A program made the position numbers and the translations under genes. From Bacillota bacterium (GTDB lineage Bacteria; Bacillota; Clostridia; Tissierellales; Peptoniphilaceae), in the NCBI GenBank assembly GCA_023442775.1, contig JAEZXH010000001.1, positions 1 to 64,000 of the forward strand: a stretch of DNA of 64,000 bases, written 5' to 3'. The notes beneath the pieces were generated by a model. That model searched no databases, was not told the origin of the DNA, and saw only the letters and a list, made by a program, of their open reading frames with translations. Shown in pieces: positions 8,742 to 16,760 of this stretch; the first letter of the stretch is position 1, and each line of letters opens with the position of its first letter.

Positions 8742-10175
8742 ATGAAACACACATCCTTTTACGGAAACATCATGGTGATTCTTGGACTCATCATCCTGTT
8801 TCCCCTCATCACCCTATTCTTCTATCAAGAGATGGAGTACCTCCCCGCCTTTCTCCTCCCGGGCCTCGGCTCCTTGGGTCTTGGCCTCGCCCTCAACCTC
8901 CTCGAGACACGCCCTGAGAGGGTCCTCGACGACCGCCTCGCCTTCACCCAGGACAGTAGCATCAAGGTGGTGTTTACTTGGATTTATGGGGTGGTCCTTG
9001 GGGCTCTGCCCTTCGTCCTTCACGGGGACTTAAACCCGATTCAGGCCATCTTTGAATCGGTGAGCGGCTTTACCACCACGGGTCTCTCCGTCGTGGACGT
9101 GTCCCATGCGGCGAAGATTATCCTCTTTCACCGGAGCTTTATGCAGTATTGCGGCGGCCTTGGGTTCATCCTTCTCGTGTCTGGGATTACCACGGGGAAG
9201 AATTCCATGGGACTCTATGAGGCGGAGGGGCACACGGATCGCCTCCTGCCGAATTTGAAGAAGACGGCGCGGATCATTTTTTGGATGTACAACGGGTTTT
9301 TCCTCCTGGGGACGGTGCTCTACATGGTCTTTGGCATGCCCTTCTTCGACAGTGTCTGCCACGCCATGTGCGCCCTCTCCACAGGGGGATTTTCCACGAA
9401 GCTCAACAGCCTCGGGGACTACGAGAGCGTGGGGATTCGTCTCGTCACCGTCCTTCTCATGGTCATCGGGACGACGAACTTCGCCGTTCTCCTGCTCCTC
9501 GTTCGTCGAAAATTCAAGAGAGCCGCCCAGGTGAGCGAGGTGAAGTTCTTCGGCCTCCTCTTGGCCATCTCCATTCCCGCCATTGCCATCTCTCTCATCC
9601 TCCAAGGGCATATGAGCGGAATACGGGCTTTCTATGAATCCCTCTTTAACGTCACCTCCGCCCTCTCGACGACGGGGTATTCGACGATGAGTTACACCGA
9701 CTGGCCCGAGTTTTCCCTCGGGGTCATGATTGTCCTCATGGTCATCGGTGGGGGCATTGGGTCCACCGCCGGCGGTGTGAAGCTCGCCCGTGGGTGTCTC
9801 CTCTTCAAGATTGCCCTTCACAACATCAAGGGCCAGATTCATGCGAAGTCGCGAGTGGACGCCTTTTCCTATATCACGCCCTTTGGGAAAGAGCGCATTG
9901 GAGAGGGGCTCATTGTGAACACCACGGGGTTTTTCCTCGTCTACATGGGGTTTTTCATCGTGGGCTCCCTCCTCATCTCCTGGAGTGCGAAGGCAAATCT
10001 TACCCAAGCCATGTTTGAGTGCTCCTCGTCTCTGAGTACCGTCGGCCTTTCCATTGGGCTGACGAACCCTTCCACGGACATGGTCACCTTGGTCATCGAA
10101 ACCGTGTTGATGCTCCTTGGACGACTGGAGATCTTCACCTTCTTCGTCGCCCTCTCAAAACTCGTAAGACACTAG
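8742..10175 (+). CDS. TrkH/KtrB family potassium channel subunit
   Basis: This membrane subunit moves K+ (often with Na+) under control of the TrkA-type proteins. The protein of about 477 residues has the expected four-fold pore architecture. The four selectivity loops are visible: SGFTTTGLS, CALSTGGFST, SALSTTGYST and SSLSTVGLS, each with the central glycine. A gated loop region rich in glycine follows the third pore loop (IGGGIGSTAGGVKLARG). I placed the start at ATG 8742; GTG 8733, overlapping the previous stop, is possible and adds three residues. It is last in the operon and followed by a terminator. Confidence 0.93.
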   Translation: MKHTSFYGNIMVILGLIILFPLITLFFYQEMEYLPAFLLPGLGSLGLGLALNLLETRPERVLDDRLAFTQDSSIKVVFTWIYGVVLGALPFVLHGDLNPIQAIFESVSGFTTTGLSVVDVSHAAKIILFHRSFMQYCGGLGFILLVSGITTGKNSMGLYEAEGHTDRLLPNLKKTARIIFWMYNGFFLLGTVLYMVFGMPFFDSVCHAMCALSTGGFSTKLNSLGDYESVGIRLVTVLLMVIGTTNFAVLLLLVRRKFKRAAQVSEVKFFGLLLAISIPAIAISLILQGHMSGIRAFYESLFNVTSALSTTGYSTMSYTDWPEFSLGVMIVLMVIGGGIGSTAGGVKLARGCLLFKIALHNIKGQIHAKSRVDAFSYITPFGKERIGEGLIVNTTGFFLVYMGFFIVGSLLISWSAKANLTQAMFECSSSLSTVGLSIGLTNPSTDMVTLVIETVLMLLGRLEIFTFFVALSKLVRH

Positions 10176-10210
10176 GTTCCCTCTCTCGAAGAGGTGACGT
10201 CGCCCATAGA

Positions 10211-10244
10211 AAAACCGCCCGTGTCATAAGACGGGCGGTTTTTT
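10211..10244. terminator. Bidirectional terminator between trk operon and OB-fold gene
   Basis: AAAACCGCCCGT (10211-10222) pairs with ACGGGCGGTTTT (10231-10242) and T continues to 10244. The A-run on the other side lets it serve the convergent minus-strand gene as well. Confidence 0.85.
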
Positions 10245-10268
10245 GTGAGGCATTGAGATTTCTATCGT

Positions 10269-11108
10269 TTAATAGCTGTCTTCTTCCTCCTCCTCCTCGT
10301 CGTCGTCGAAGGAGTTGGCATATTCGTCTTCTGCGTCGTCGTCGAAGGAGGAGGCATATTCGTCTTCTGCGTCGTCGTCGAAGTCGAGGTCAAAGTCGTC
10401 GAGCTCTTCCTCTTCCTCCTCTTCCTCTTCCCGGGGGATGCGGCGGGCGTACATGCCGAGGAGCATGTCTTCGCGGACTTTCTCCACCGGGCCCTCTTGG
10501 AAGGCGCGGGCGAAGCGATCGATGCCCATGCTGGCGTGGGCCGGGGCGTAGTAGCCCTGGACAATCATCCCGGCGATTTCGTACCGGGCGCCGATGGTGA
10601 GGTTTTTCGCCTCCCGCTCCATGAGCATCGGGGTGAAGGTGATGTCAAAGCTGCACATCACTTCCTTGAAGACGCCGTCGTAGCGGGTGTAGCTCTTGTC
10701 CACGTAGAGGGTGACGAGGTTCTTGTCGATGCGCACCACGGTTCCCACCATGGCGAAGTCGGAGCACTCGTCAAAGGGGGTTGTGGTCTTGGTGAAGTGG
10801 GGGAAGGTGACTTGGTAGGCCTGACGGGTGGTGTCGCCCTGTTGGTAGGCATAGGACTCAAATTCTCCCGTGAGTTCGATGAAGTCCCCCTCTTGAATCC
10901 GGTTGTACCACTCCTCGGGCAGATGCGGACTCTTTCTCGTGGCGAAGAGGGTGGAGGTAATCATCGAGGCGCCCTTTCGCCCTCCGGGAAGGGTGAGGGG
11001 GCAGGTCATGAGGACGTTTAAGAAGGGAAATCCGTGGCGATCTTCGCGAAGATTGATCTTTTTCACTTTGCCACGTAAACGAGCAGTACTTTTGTCAGAG
11101 CGTTTCAT
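10269..11108 (-). CDS. Unknown protein with two OB-fold-like domains and acidic tail
   Basis: I do not recognise this 279-residue protein as a named family. Residues 8-105 read like a single-strand-binding OB fold (LRGKVKKIN at the start, DFIELTGEFESY in the middle), and residues about 115-185 look like a second one (MVGTVVRIDKN, YEIAGMIVQGYY). The last 55 residues are almost only D, E, S and Y, with a repeated unit (FDDDAEDEYASS / FDDDAEDEYANS). Such acidic tails recall SSB, but the ending is EEEDSY, not the SSB tip. The start at 11108 has AAAGGA six bases upstream. A role in binding single-stranded nucleic acid is an inference from fold resemblance alone. Confidence 0.6.
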   Translation of the reverse strand: MKRSDKSTARLRGKVKKINLREDRHGFPFLNVLMTCPLTLPGGRKGASMITSTLFATRKSPHLPEEWYNRIQEGDFIELTGEFESYAYQQGDTTRQAYQVTFPHFTKTTTPFDECSDFAMVGTVVRIDKNLVTLYVDKSYTRYDGVFKEVMCSFDITFTPMLMEREAKNLTIGARYEIAGMIVQGYYAPAHASMGIDRFARAFQEGPVEKVREDMLLGMYARRIPREEEEEEEEELDDFDLDFDDDAEDEYASSFDDDAEDEYANSFDDDEEEEEEDSY

Positions 11109-11240
11109 AAGTTGTCCTTTCATCGTGTACATGTGCGTAATCTTAAAGAGTCTTCACAGAAGTCTTTCGTAGTGTGTCCGGGCAGAGGAAGAGCTCTTTT
11201 GACTATCATACCCCTTTTCCCCGCCATGGGGAAGGAAAAT

Positions 11241-12923
11241 TTAGAGGAAGAGGGGATTTCTCTTGATGGCCTTGGGAGGGAGCTTCTCCCTTGAAAAGAG
11301 GCGATCTTCCACGTCCTCCACCGCGGCGTGAAGGGCAGTGGTGGCCTCGTGGATGGTCTGTTCGTAGGCGTCCAAGGCGTCGAAGTAGTCCGCCGCCAAC
11401 TCCCGTTGCACCTCGAGGGGCGGCAGGGGGATGGGGAGGGTCCTCAGGTCTTTGATGTTTAAGTTGATGAGGCCACCTCCTCGGCGAAAACTCTCGAGGA
11501 GGCGACGGCCCAGGGCACTTCGCAGGAACAGGGCGAGATAGGTGCCATAGACCTCTTCTCCCGGGCGGATGATGACGAGGTTTGCGCTGGCGATGGAGGG
11601 GTAGGGGAGTTGGCGCACGGGAGTGGCTTTGAAGTTCGTCCCGCGACAGGCGAGGAGGACGTCGTCGATTTCGATGCCGTAGCGAGGGAGGTTCGCCACC
11701 TCCTCGGGAATCCACTGGACGTCGGTGAGGAGGATTCCAGTGTCTCCCAGGCTTCCCAGGTGGATGACGGCGATGTTTCCCGCACCTTCAAAGACCTGGG
11801 TCTTGGCCACGGATTTTCCCCGCAAGAGTTCGGCGATGTCTCCAAGGGCCACCACGGGATGTCCCGTGTTGTGCAAATCTTCCAAGGCGCGCTCGCCGTG
11901 GTAACGCCCCACGTCCCAGATGCTTTGGGCGCGCCACTGACTCTGGTCCACCGTCGCCTCATCGTCGACGACGAAGGAGTCCTCCTCTTCTGCGAGTTTT
12001 TCAAGGCGCAAGGTGTCGAGATCGGCCTTCTTGAAGGTGTAGATGGCGAGATTGAAGGAACCTTGGCGCACCCTCGTGGAGGTGGGGAGGACCGAGAGTT
12101 TCTCGAGGTGGGACTCCTTTTGGGTGAAGAGGCGCATGGTCTCCCCATTGCCCCCACAGGTCTCCAAGATTCTGGGGAGGACGATGGCGAGGCGTCCCCC
12201 ATCGTCGACGAGGTTTAAGAGGCATTCGAGGACCATCCATTCCGAGACGGCGGAAAGGGTGACCTGCTCTTCCATTGGGGGATAGGCGCCCATGATGGGG
12301 ACGGCGATGGCGTAGTCGATGGGGGCCTCAACCAGGTCGTATTCGTAGGCCTCCTCCCCGGGGTCTCCTCCGATGAAGGTGTCTACCCAATTCGTCGTCA
12401 CGTGGCGGACGTTGGGGAAGGGAAGGCACACGTCGAGGATGTGGGGCTCATCATCATCTGGGGAGGACTGGAGGTAGAAGAGGGTGTCGGGGTACTTGGC
12501 GATGAGGTCATAGAGGTCAACACCGAAGGAGAAGGCGTCGTAGATGTAGACCTTCTTCATCTCTTCCGTAATCCCCTCGAGGAGGTAGCGGTGCAAGCGT
12601 TGTTCCTTTTGAGTCATCTCTCGTGACCAGTGGTGAAAGCTTTGGATGGCCTCGAGGAAATCCCGTCCTTCGAGGTTTTGGAAGAAGTCATAGGCCTTCC
12701 AGAAGGGACTCTCTGGGGCGGGCGGGTTGTAACACTGGATCACAAAGTCTTCGTAGGCCTCTTTCGGGAGGCTCCTTGCCCAGCGCTCGACGGCGATGTC
12801 GCGGAGGATGTTATAGGCGCCACGCTTTGCATCGATGCTGTGGGAGGAGAAGTAATTGGAGAAGGTGCCCTTGGCGAGAGCGTCGGAAAATTCCTTCGCC
12901 GAGGGAGGTGTGGGGGAAGACAT
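11241..12923 (-). CDS. Orphan fusion: degenerate type I methylase plus specificity domain
   Basis: This 560-residue protein joins two halves of type I modification enzymes. Residues about 1-300 follow the HsdM outline (helical N-domain, then Rossmann-like strands), but motif I, where DPACG should be, reads ILDVCLPFP, and the NPPF position reads VEAPIDYA. Residues about 345-545 are HsdS-like: a recognition domain starting VALGDIAELLRGKSVAK and a conserved helix LPIPLPPLEVQRELAADY. No R subunit or second HsdS is adjacent. It may bind DNA and not methylate it. The ATG at 12923 has AAAGGAGC upstream. A pair of repeated palindromes lies in its promoter region. It could also be a diverged type I M-S fusion active with a partner elsewhere. 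Confidence 0.6.
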   Translation of the reverse strand: MSSPTPPSAKEFSDALAKGTFSNYFSSHSIDAKRGAYNILRDIAVERWARSLPKEAYEDFVIQCYNPPAPESPFWKAYDFFQNLEGRDFLEAIQSFHHWSREMTQKEQRLHRYLLEGITEEMKKVYIYDAFSFGVDLYDLIAKYPDTLFYLQSSPDDDEPHILDVCLPFPNVRHVTTNWVDTFIGGDPGEEAYEYDLVEAPIDYAIAVPIMGAYPPMEEQVTLSAVSEWMVLECLLNLVDDGGRLAIVLPRILETCGGNGETMRLFTQKESHLEKLSVLPTSTRVRQGSFNLAIYTFKKADLDTLRLEKLAEEEDSFVVDDEATVDQSQWRAQSIWDVGRYHGERALEDLHNTGHPVVALGDIAELLRGKSVAKTQVFEGAGNIAVIHLGSLGDTGILLTDVQWIPEEVANLPRYGIEIDDVLLACRGTNFKATPVRQLPYPSIASANLVIIRPGEEVYGTYLALFLRSALGRRLLESFRRGGGLINLNIKDLRTLPIPLPPLEVQRELAADYFDALDAYEQTIHEATTALHAAVEDVEDRLFSREKLPPKAIKRNPLFL

Positions 12924-12937
12924 GGGATGCTCCTTTC

Positions 12938-12998
12938 TAGTATTGGAATACCAACTTGTCTACAGTCTACCATCTCGGGATTAGTACTGCAATACCAA
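12938..12998. promoter_or_regulatory. Pair of repeated operator-like palindromes
   Basis: TAGTATTGGAATACCAA (12938-12954) and TAGTACTGCAATACCAA (12982-12998) agree at 15 of 17 positions and start 44 bp apart, about four helical turns. The first has a perfect core GTATT-GG-AATAC. They lie between the minus-strand methylase-specificity fusion and the plus-strand transporter. A minus-strand promoter (TTGCAG, 17 bases, TAGACT) would fall between and over them. The regulator is unknown. Confidence 0.55.
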
Positions 12999-13051
12999 AA
13001 GTGATTTTCTCCCAAACTTTTTTCGTGAGGGCTCGGGGCGAGGGGGAGTTT

Positions 13052-13066
13052 TTGACGTGCTATAAT
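13052..13066 (+). promoter_or_regulatory. Extended -10 promoter of the transporter gene
   Basis: TATAAT at 13061-13066 is preceded by TGC, giving an extended -10 element. TTGACG at 13052 is too close to act as its -35. It is 30 bases before the chosen ATG. Confidence 0.6.
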
Positions 13067-13096
13067 GAAAGAATCTGTGTGAAGGGAGAAGAGACG

Positions 13097-14185
13097 ATGA
13101 AAAAGATGCTGATGAAAAATCCCGTGTTGAGTATTGGGGCACTTCTCGCCCTGGCCACGACGATGATTGTCGGGCTGCGGGAGGAGACTCTTCTCTCCAT
13201 CGATTGGCGGACCCTCTTTCTCCTTCTGGGTCTTCTCCTCGTCGGGGAGGGACTGAAATCCACCGGGGTCATGGCGCGCTTAGGCGAAGCGGCTCTTTGC
13301 ATTGCCCCGCGAAAGCGTCCCCTCGCCATCCTCCTCGTCGCCCTGCCCTTTCTCGTGGCCTCGGTTCTTACCAACGACGTGGCCCTCGTCCTCTTCGTTC
13401 CCTTTGCCCTCTCCCTGGCTCACTGCTTTTCCCAACAAGAGGTGGGGCGCATCGTCGTGTTTCAGACCATCGCCGCCAACCTCGGGGCCATGGCGACCCC
13501 CATGGGTTCACCACAAAACCTCTTTCTGAGCTCCCAGGCCGGCTGGGGCTTCCCGGCGGTGTGGCACATGGCCTGGCCCTACGTCCTCGCCGCCGCGGGG
13601 ATTCTCCTCGTTCTTCTCCTCTTTCTCATTGAAGACGGGGAGGTCTGCGCCGCAGTCCAGTCCCAAGAGATGGGGACGGTTGGCTCTCTTCTCTACGGGG
13701 TCGCCCTCCTCCTCGGGGCCCTTGCGGTGAGTCGGGTGCTTCGCGTCGAAATCTTTCTCATGGTGGCCATTGGGGTGAGCAAGTTCCTCGGGGATCGGGG
13801 ACTTCTGCGGGTGGACTGGGGGCTTCTCGCCACCTTTTTCGTCTTCTTCATCTTCGTGGGAAACCTCGGGGCCATGGCGGGGGTGCGCACCACCGTCGAG
13901 GGCCTCGTCGGAGCTCATCCCATGGCCACGGCCCTTCTCCTCTCCCAGGTCATGAGCAATGTCCCGGCGACCCTCTTCCTCTTTCCCTTTACGAAGAATC
14001 TGCCCGCTCTCTTTCTCGGGGTGAACCTCGGGGGACTTGGGACTCTCATCGCCTCGATGGCGTCTCTCATCAGCTACCGGATGGTGCGAAGAGAGAGCCT
14101 CCTTGGGACGAAGGACTATCTTCTCACCTTCACCTTCTACAACCTTTTGGTCCTCGGGCTCTTGCTCCTTCTCACTCTCCTCTAG
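13097..14185 (+). CDS. ArsB/NhaD/SLC13-superfamily ion transporter
   Basis: The 362-residue protein is an integral membrane carrier of about ten helices. It has two inverted-repeat signatures of the ion transporter superfamily: ASVLTNDVALVLFVPFAL followed by NLGAMATPMGSPQNLFL in the first half, and QVMSNVPATLFLFPFT in the second. These place it near ArsB, NhaD and citrate/anion carriers; the actual substrate (arsenite, Na+/H+, or an anion) cannot be read. It is shorter than ArsB (about 430). ATG 13097 follows GAAGGGAGAAGAG and is downstream of the promoter; the frame is open further upstream without a ribosome site. It is a single-gene unit ended by a terminator that overlaps its stop. Confidence 0.82.
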   Translation: MKKMLMKNPVLSIGALLALATTMIVGLREETLLSIDWRTLFLLLGLLLVGEGLKSTGVMARLGEAALCIAPRKRPLAILLVALPFLVASVLTNDVALVLFVPFALSLAHCFSQQEVGRIVVFQTIAANLGAMATPMGSPQNLFLSSQAGWGFPAVWHMAWPYVLAAAGILLVLLLFLIEDGEVCAAVQSQEMGTVGSLLYGVALLLGALAVSRVLRVEIFLMVAIGVSKFLGDRGLLRVDWGLLATFFVFFIFVGNLGAMAGVRTTVEGLVGAHPMATALLLSQVMSNVPATLFLFPFTKNLPALFLGVNLGGLGTLIASMASLISYRMVRRESLLGTKDYLLTFTFYNLLVLGLLLLLTLL

Positions 14186-14199
14186 GGGAGAGTTTTTTT
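14174..14199 (+). terminator. Terminator overlapping the transporter stop codon
   Basis: ACTCTCC (14174-14180) pairs with GGAGAGT (14187-14193), followed by a T-run to 14199. The stem includes the last codons of the transporter. Confidence 0.7.
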
Positions 14200-14411
14200 G
14201 TAAAGAAATGACCCGCATGAGCGAGGTCTCAATGAAAGGTCCTTAAAAACCGTCACGGCCTACAGAATATAAGAACAAGGACTCTCTCTTTTTCCACCCG
14301 AGCATTTTCAACTCCTTGAGAAATTGAAAAAAGTTCTTGATTTCCTGAAAAACTCTTCTCCCTAAAAAGTATAGAATAACATGTAGATTAGTGGAAAATA
14401 GGAGGAGTATC

Positions 14412-16724
14412 ATGAAAAAATTTGTTCCCCTGAGTCTTGCAGTGGCTCTCGTCCTGCCCATGGCGGGGCAGAGTGTTGCGGCAACGATGACGGATTTTTC
14501 TGATGGTGTTGCCCCGGGCCACTGGGCCCACAAGGGGCTGGCCCAGGCCTTGGAGCTGGGCATGTTGCGAGGCGACGATGGCCGTCTCTACCCGGACCGC
14601 GCCCTCTCTCGCGCCGAGCTCTCGGCGATGATTGTGCGCCTCTTGGCTCCGAAGAATGAGGCGGACCTCTCGAAGTTTTCCGACGTGAAGGAGTCGGATT
14701 GGTTCAAGAAGGACATGGCGAAGGCGGTGTCCATGGGACTCATGAAGGGCACCGACGAGACTCACCTGGCCCCGGAAAAGACCATGAGCCGCGAAGAAGT
14801 GGCGACGGTGCTCTATCGCCTGATGAAGGCCACCGGCGGCGACGAGAATGTCCTTGAAAAGTTCTCCGATGAAAAGAGTATCTCTCCCTGGGCGCGTGAC
14901 GCAGTGGCGGCTCTTCTCAGTGAAGGGATTCTCGCTGGAGACGGCGCAAGGATTCGCCCGAAGGATGCGGTGACCCGCGGGGAATTTGCGACTCTGATGA
15001 ACCGCGTCTTTCCAAACGTGGTGAAGGCGGATACCTCAAACGCTACATACAAGGGGCGGACCTTGATTCTTCCCGGGGTGACCTCTCTCAAGAACGTCAC
15101 CTTTGAGGGAGATGTGGTCCTCGCCGATGGCGTCGAGGGCACGGTCCTCTTCGAGGGCTGCACCGTGAAGGGCAAAGTCATCTCCCGCGGCGGATCGGTG
15201 CGCGAAGAGAAGGCCCCGGTGGAGACGCCGAAGGTGGAGGCGCCAAAGACGGCGCCCCCTGTGGCCTCGGTTCTTCCCGCAAATCCCTACTTCAACCTCT
15301 TCCAGGTCTATTGGCCCACGGTGGAGAAGAGACCGGACCCCACTCCTGAAAAGCCCGGCGTCGAGAAGGAGGAGATCGTCCGCTATGCCTCGGCGAACGT
15401 GGACCAGCAACAATATCCCCTCATCTCCCCCTTCATCCACCCACCCTTCTACAACGCCCGGGTGAAGGTGGTCCTCGACAAGGACAACCGCATCGTCTCC
15501 GTCTCCGACGACGATACGGCAACGAAGGGCTTCGACCCCTCGAAGACCCAAGAATTCTGGGAGAGAAAGAACAAAAAGTACTGGGATGATGTCTCTAAGA
15601 AGGGTTTCTTTGAGAAATTCAAAGGAAAGAGCCGCGAGGAAGTCGCCGCCCTTGAGGTGGAACACGGAAAACCCGATGCACTCACTGGCGCCACCGAGAC
15701 CGGCAAGGCCGTTCGCCAAGCGGTCTTAAACGCCATGGACGGCAAGGAGGGGAAGAAATTCCTGCCCCCGGAACAGACCCTGACCGCCTCTGAGGCCATC
15801 TACCCCAAGGGAACCACCTCCATCGACTTCACCAACACCCTTCCCGAGGGCTTCAAGCTGAAGCTTCACTCGGTCTACGCCGGCATCTACAATGGCCAGG
15901 GCACCGCGGTAAACGCCACCTTGGAGGGGAACACCTTGACGGTTCCTGGCGACCTCGCCCCGGGGCACTACTATGTGAACATCGTTGACGAGTCGGAAAC
16001 CTATCGCAGCCCCGACTTTGAGAGTGGCCACGGTACCCCGCGCCACTATCCCCACTTCGTCATCGCCCAGGCTGGGAAACTCTCCTTTGAGGACAACAAG
16101 CTCAAGGTCTCTGAGGGAGATCTGGCGCCGATTCTCGCCAACATCGAAGAGATTGAGATCACCCCGAAGGACGGAGGCAAGGCCTTTGAAATCGAGCCCG
16201 TGGGCCATCACGGCACCGCCGATGCCGGCTACAAGAAGACCCCTCTCTTCAAGGCAGATGGTTCCATTGATGTCGATGCCAAGAGGGGTCGGAAGAAGAC
16301 CCCGGTCTTCGAAGAGGGTAAGACCTACGACATCGTTCTCCACGTCTGGGGTTACGAACAACCCCTCTCCTTCACCTACACCGCCAAGGGCGTGACGGCA
16401 CCGCCGACAGAGGTCCCCGCACCTCAGCCCGCCCCCACCACCACGGAGAAAAAGGTCAGCGCCACCGTGGAGCCCTACGGCTATGACGTGCGCCTCAAGT
16501 TTGAGGTGGAAAACGACCGGGTGAAGAACCTCAAAGACAACGGCACCAACGCCGGCAGGAGCGCCGGGATTTGGGACGACTTCTTGAAGACACACAAAAT
16601 CCAATTTGAAGGGAAGAACCGCTCTGAAGTGGAGACCATGAGCCTCGACGCCATGTCCGGCGCCACGGCAACGGCAAAAGCTGTCCAAGCGGCGATTTTG
16701 AAGGGACTTCCCGAAAAACCATAA
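14412..16724 (+). CDS. SLH-anchored surface protein with two FMN-binding-like domains
   Basis: The 770-residue protein has a signal peptide ending near QSVAA and three SLH repeats (about 30-200, e.g. GHWAHKGLAQALELGMLRG), which would hold it to the cell wall. After a P-rich linker come two regions ending in the FMN_bind signature: LTGATETGKAVRQAV (about residues 423-437) and MSGATATAKAVQAAI (about 750-764). In RnfG/NqrC-type proteins the threonine of such S/T-GAT motifs carries FMN added by ApbE. Between them is an Ig-like region with DUF1533-like features. ATG 14412 has AGGAGGA eight bases upstream. Surface redox function is an inference; no ApbE gene is in the window. Confidence 0.8.
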   Translation: MKKFVPLSLAVALVLPMAGQSVAATMTDFSDGVAPGHWAHKGLAQALELGMLRGDDGRLYPDRALSRAELSAMIVRLLAPKNEADLSKFSDVKESDWFKKDMAKAVSMGLMKGTDETHLAPEKTMSREEVATVLYRLMKATGGDENVLEKFSDEKSISPWARDAVAALLSEGILAGDGARIRPKDAVTRGEFATLMNRVFPNVVKADTSNATYKGRTLILPGVTSLKNVTFEGDVVLADGVEGTVLFEGCTVKGKVISRGGSVREEKAPVETPKVEAPKTAPPVASVLPANPYFNLFQVYWPTVEKRPDPTPEKPGVEKEEIVRYASANVDQQQYPLISPFIHPPFYNARVKVVLDKDNRIVSVSDDDTATKGFDPSKTQEFWERKNKKYWDDVSKKGFFEKFKGKSREEVAALEVEHGKPDALTGATETGKAVRQAVLNAMDGKEGKKFLPPEQTLTASEAIYPKGTTSIDFTNTLPEGFKLKLHSVYAGIYNGQGTAVNATLEGNTLTVPGDLAPGHYYVNIVDESETYRSPDFESGHGTPRHYPHFVIAQAGKLSFEDNKLKVSEGDLAPILANIEEIEITPKDGGKAFEIEPVGHHGTADAGYKKTPLFKADGSIDVDAKRGRKKTPVFEEGKTYDIVLHVWGYEQPLSFTYTAKGVTAPPTEVPAPQPAPTTTEKKVSATVEPYGYDVRLKFEVENDRVKNLKDNGTNAGRSAGIWDDFLKTHKIQFEGKNRSEVETMSLDAMSGATATAKAVQAAILKGLPEKP

Positions 16725-16734
16725 GACGAAAAAA

Positions 16735-16760
16735 GACCCGCCACCTGCGGGTCCTTTTTT
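16735..16760. terminator. Bidirectional terminator after the SLH/FMN gene
   Basis: GACCCGC (16735-16741) and GCGGGTC (16747-16753) form a perfect stem, with a T-run on the right and an A-run on the left, serving both this gene and the convergent ABC exporter gene. Confidence 0.8.

Noticed and set aside
13052..13066. TTGACG as -35 for TATAAT before the transporter gene
   Set aside because: Only three bases separate them; the TGC before TATAAT better explains it as an extended -10.
13097..14185. Naming the carrier arsB
   Set aside because: The superfamily motifs fit ArsB, NhaD and anion carriers alike; it is short for ArsB and has no arsenic-gene neighbours.
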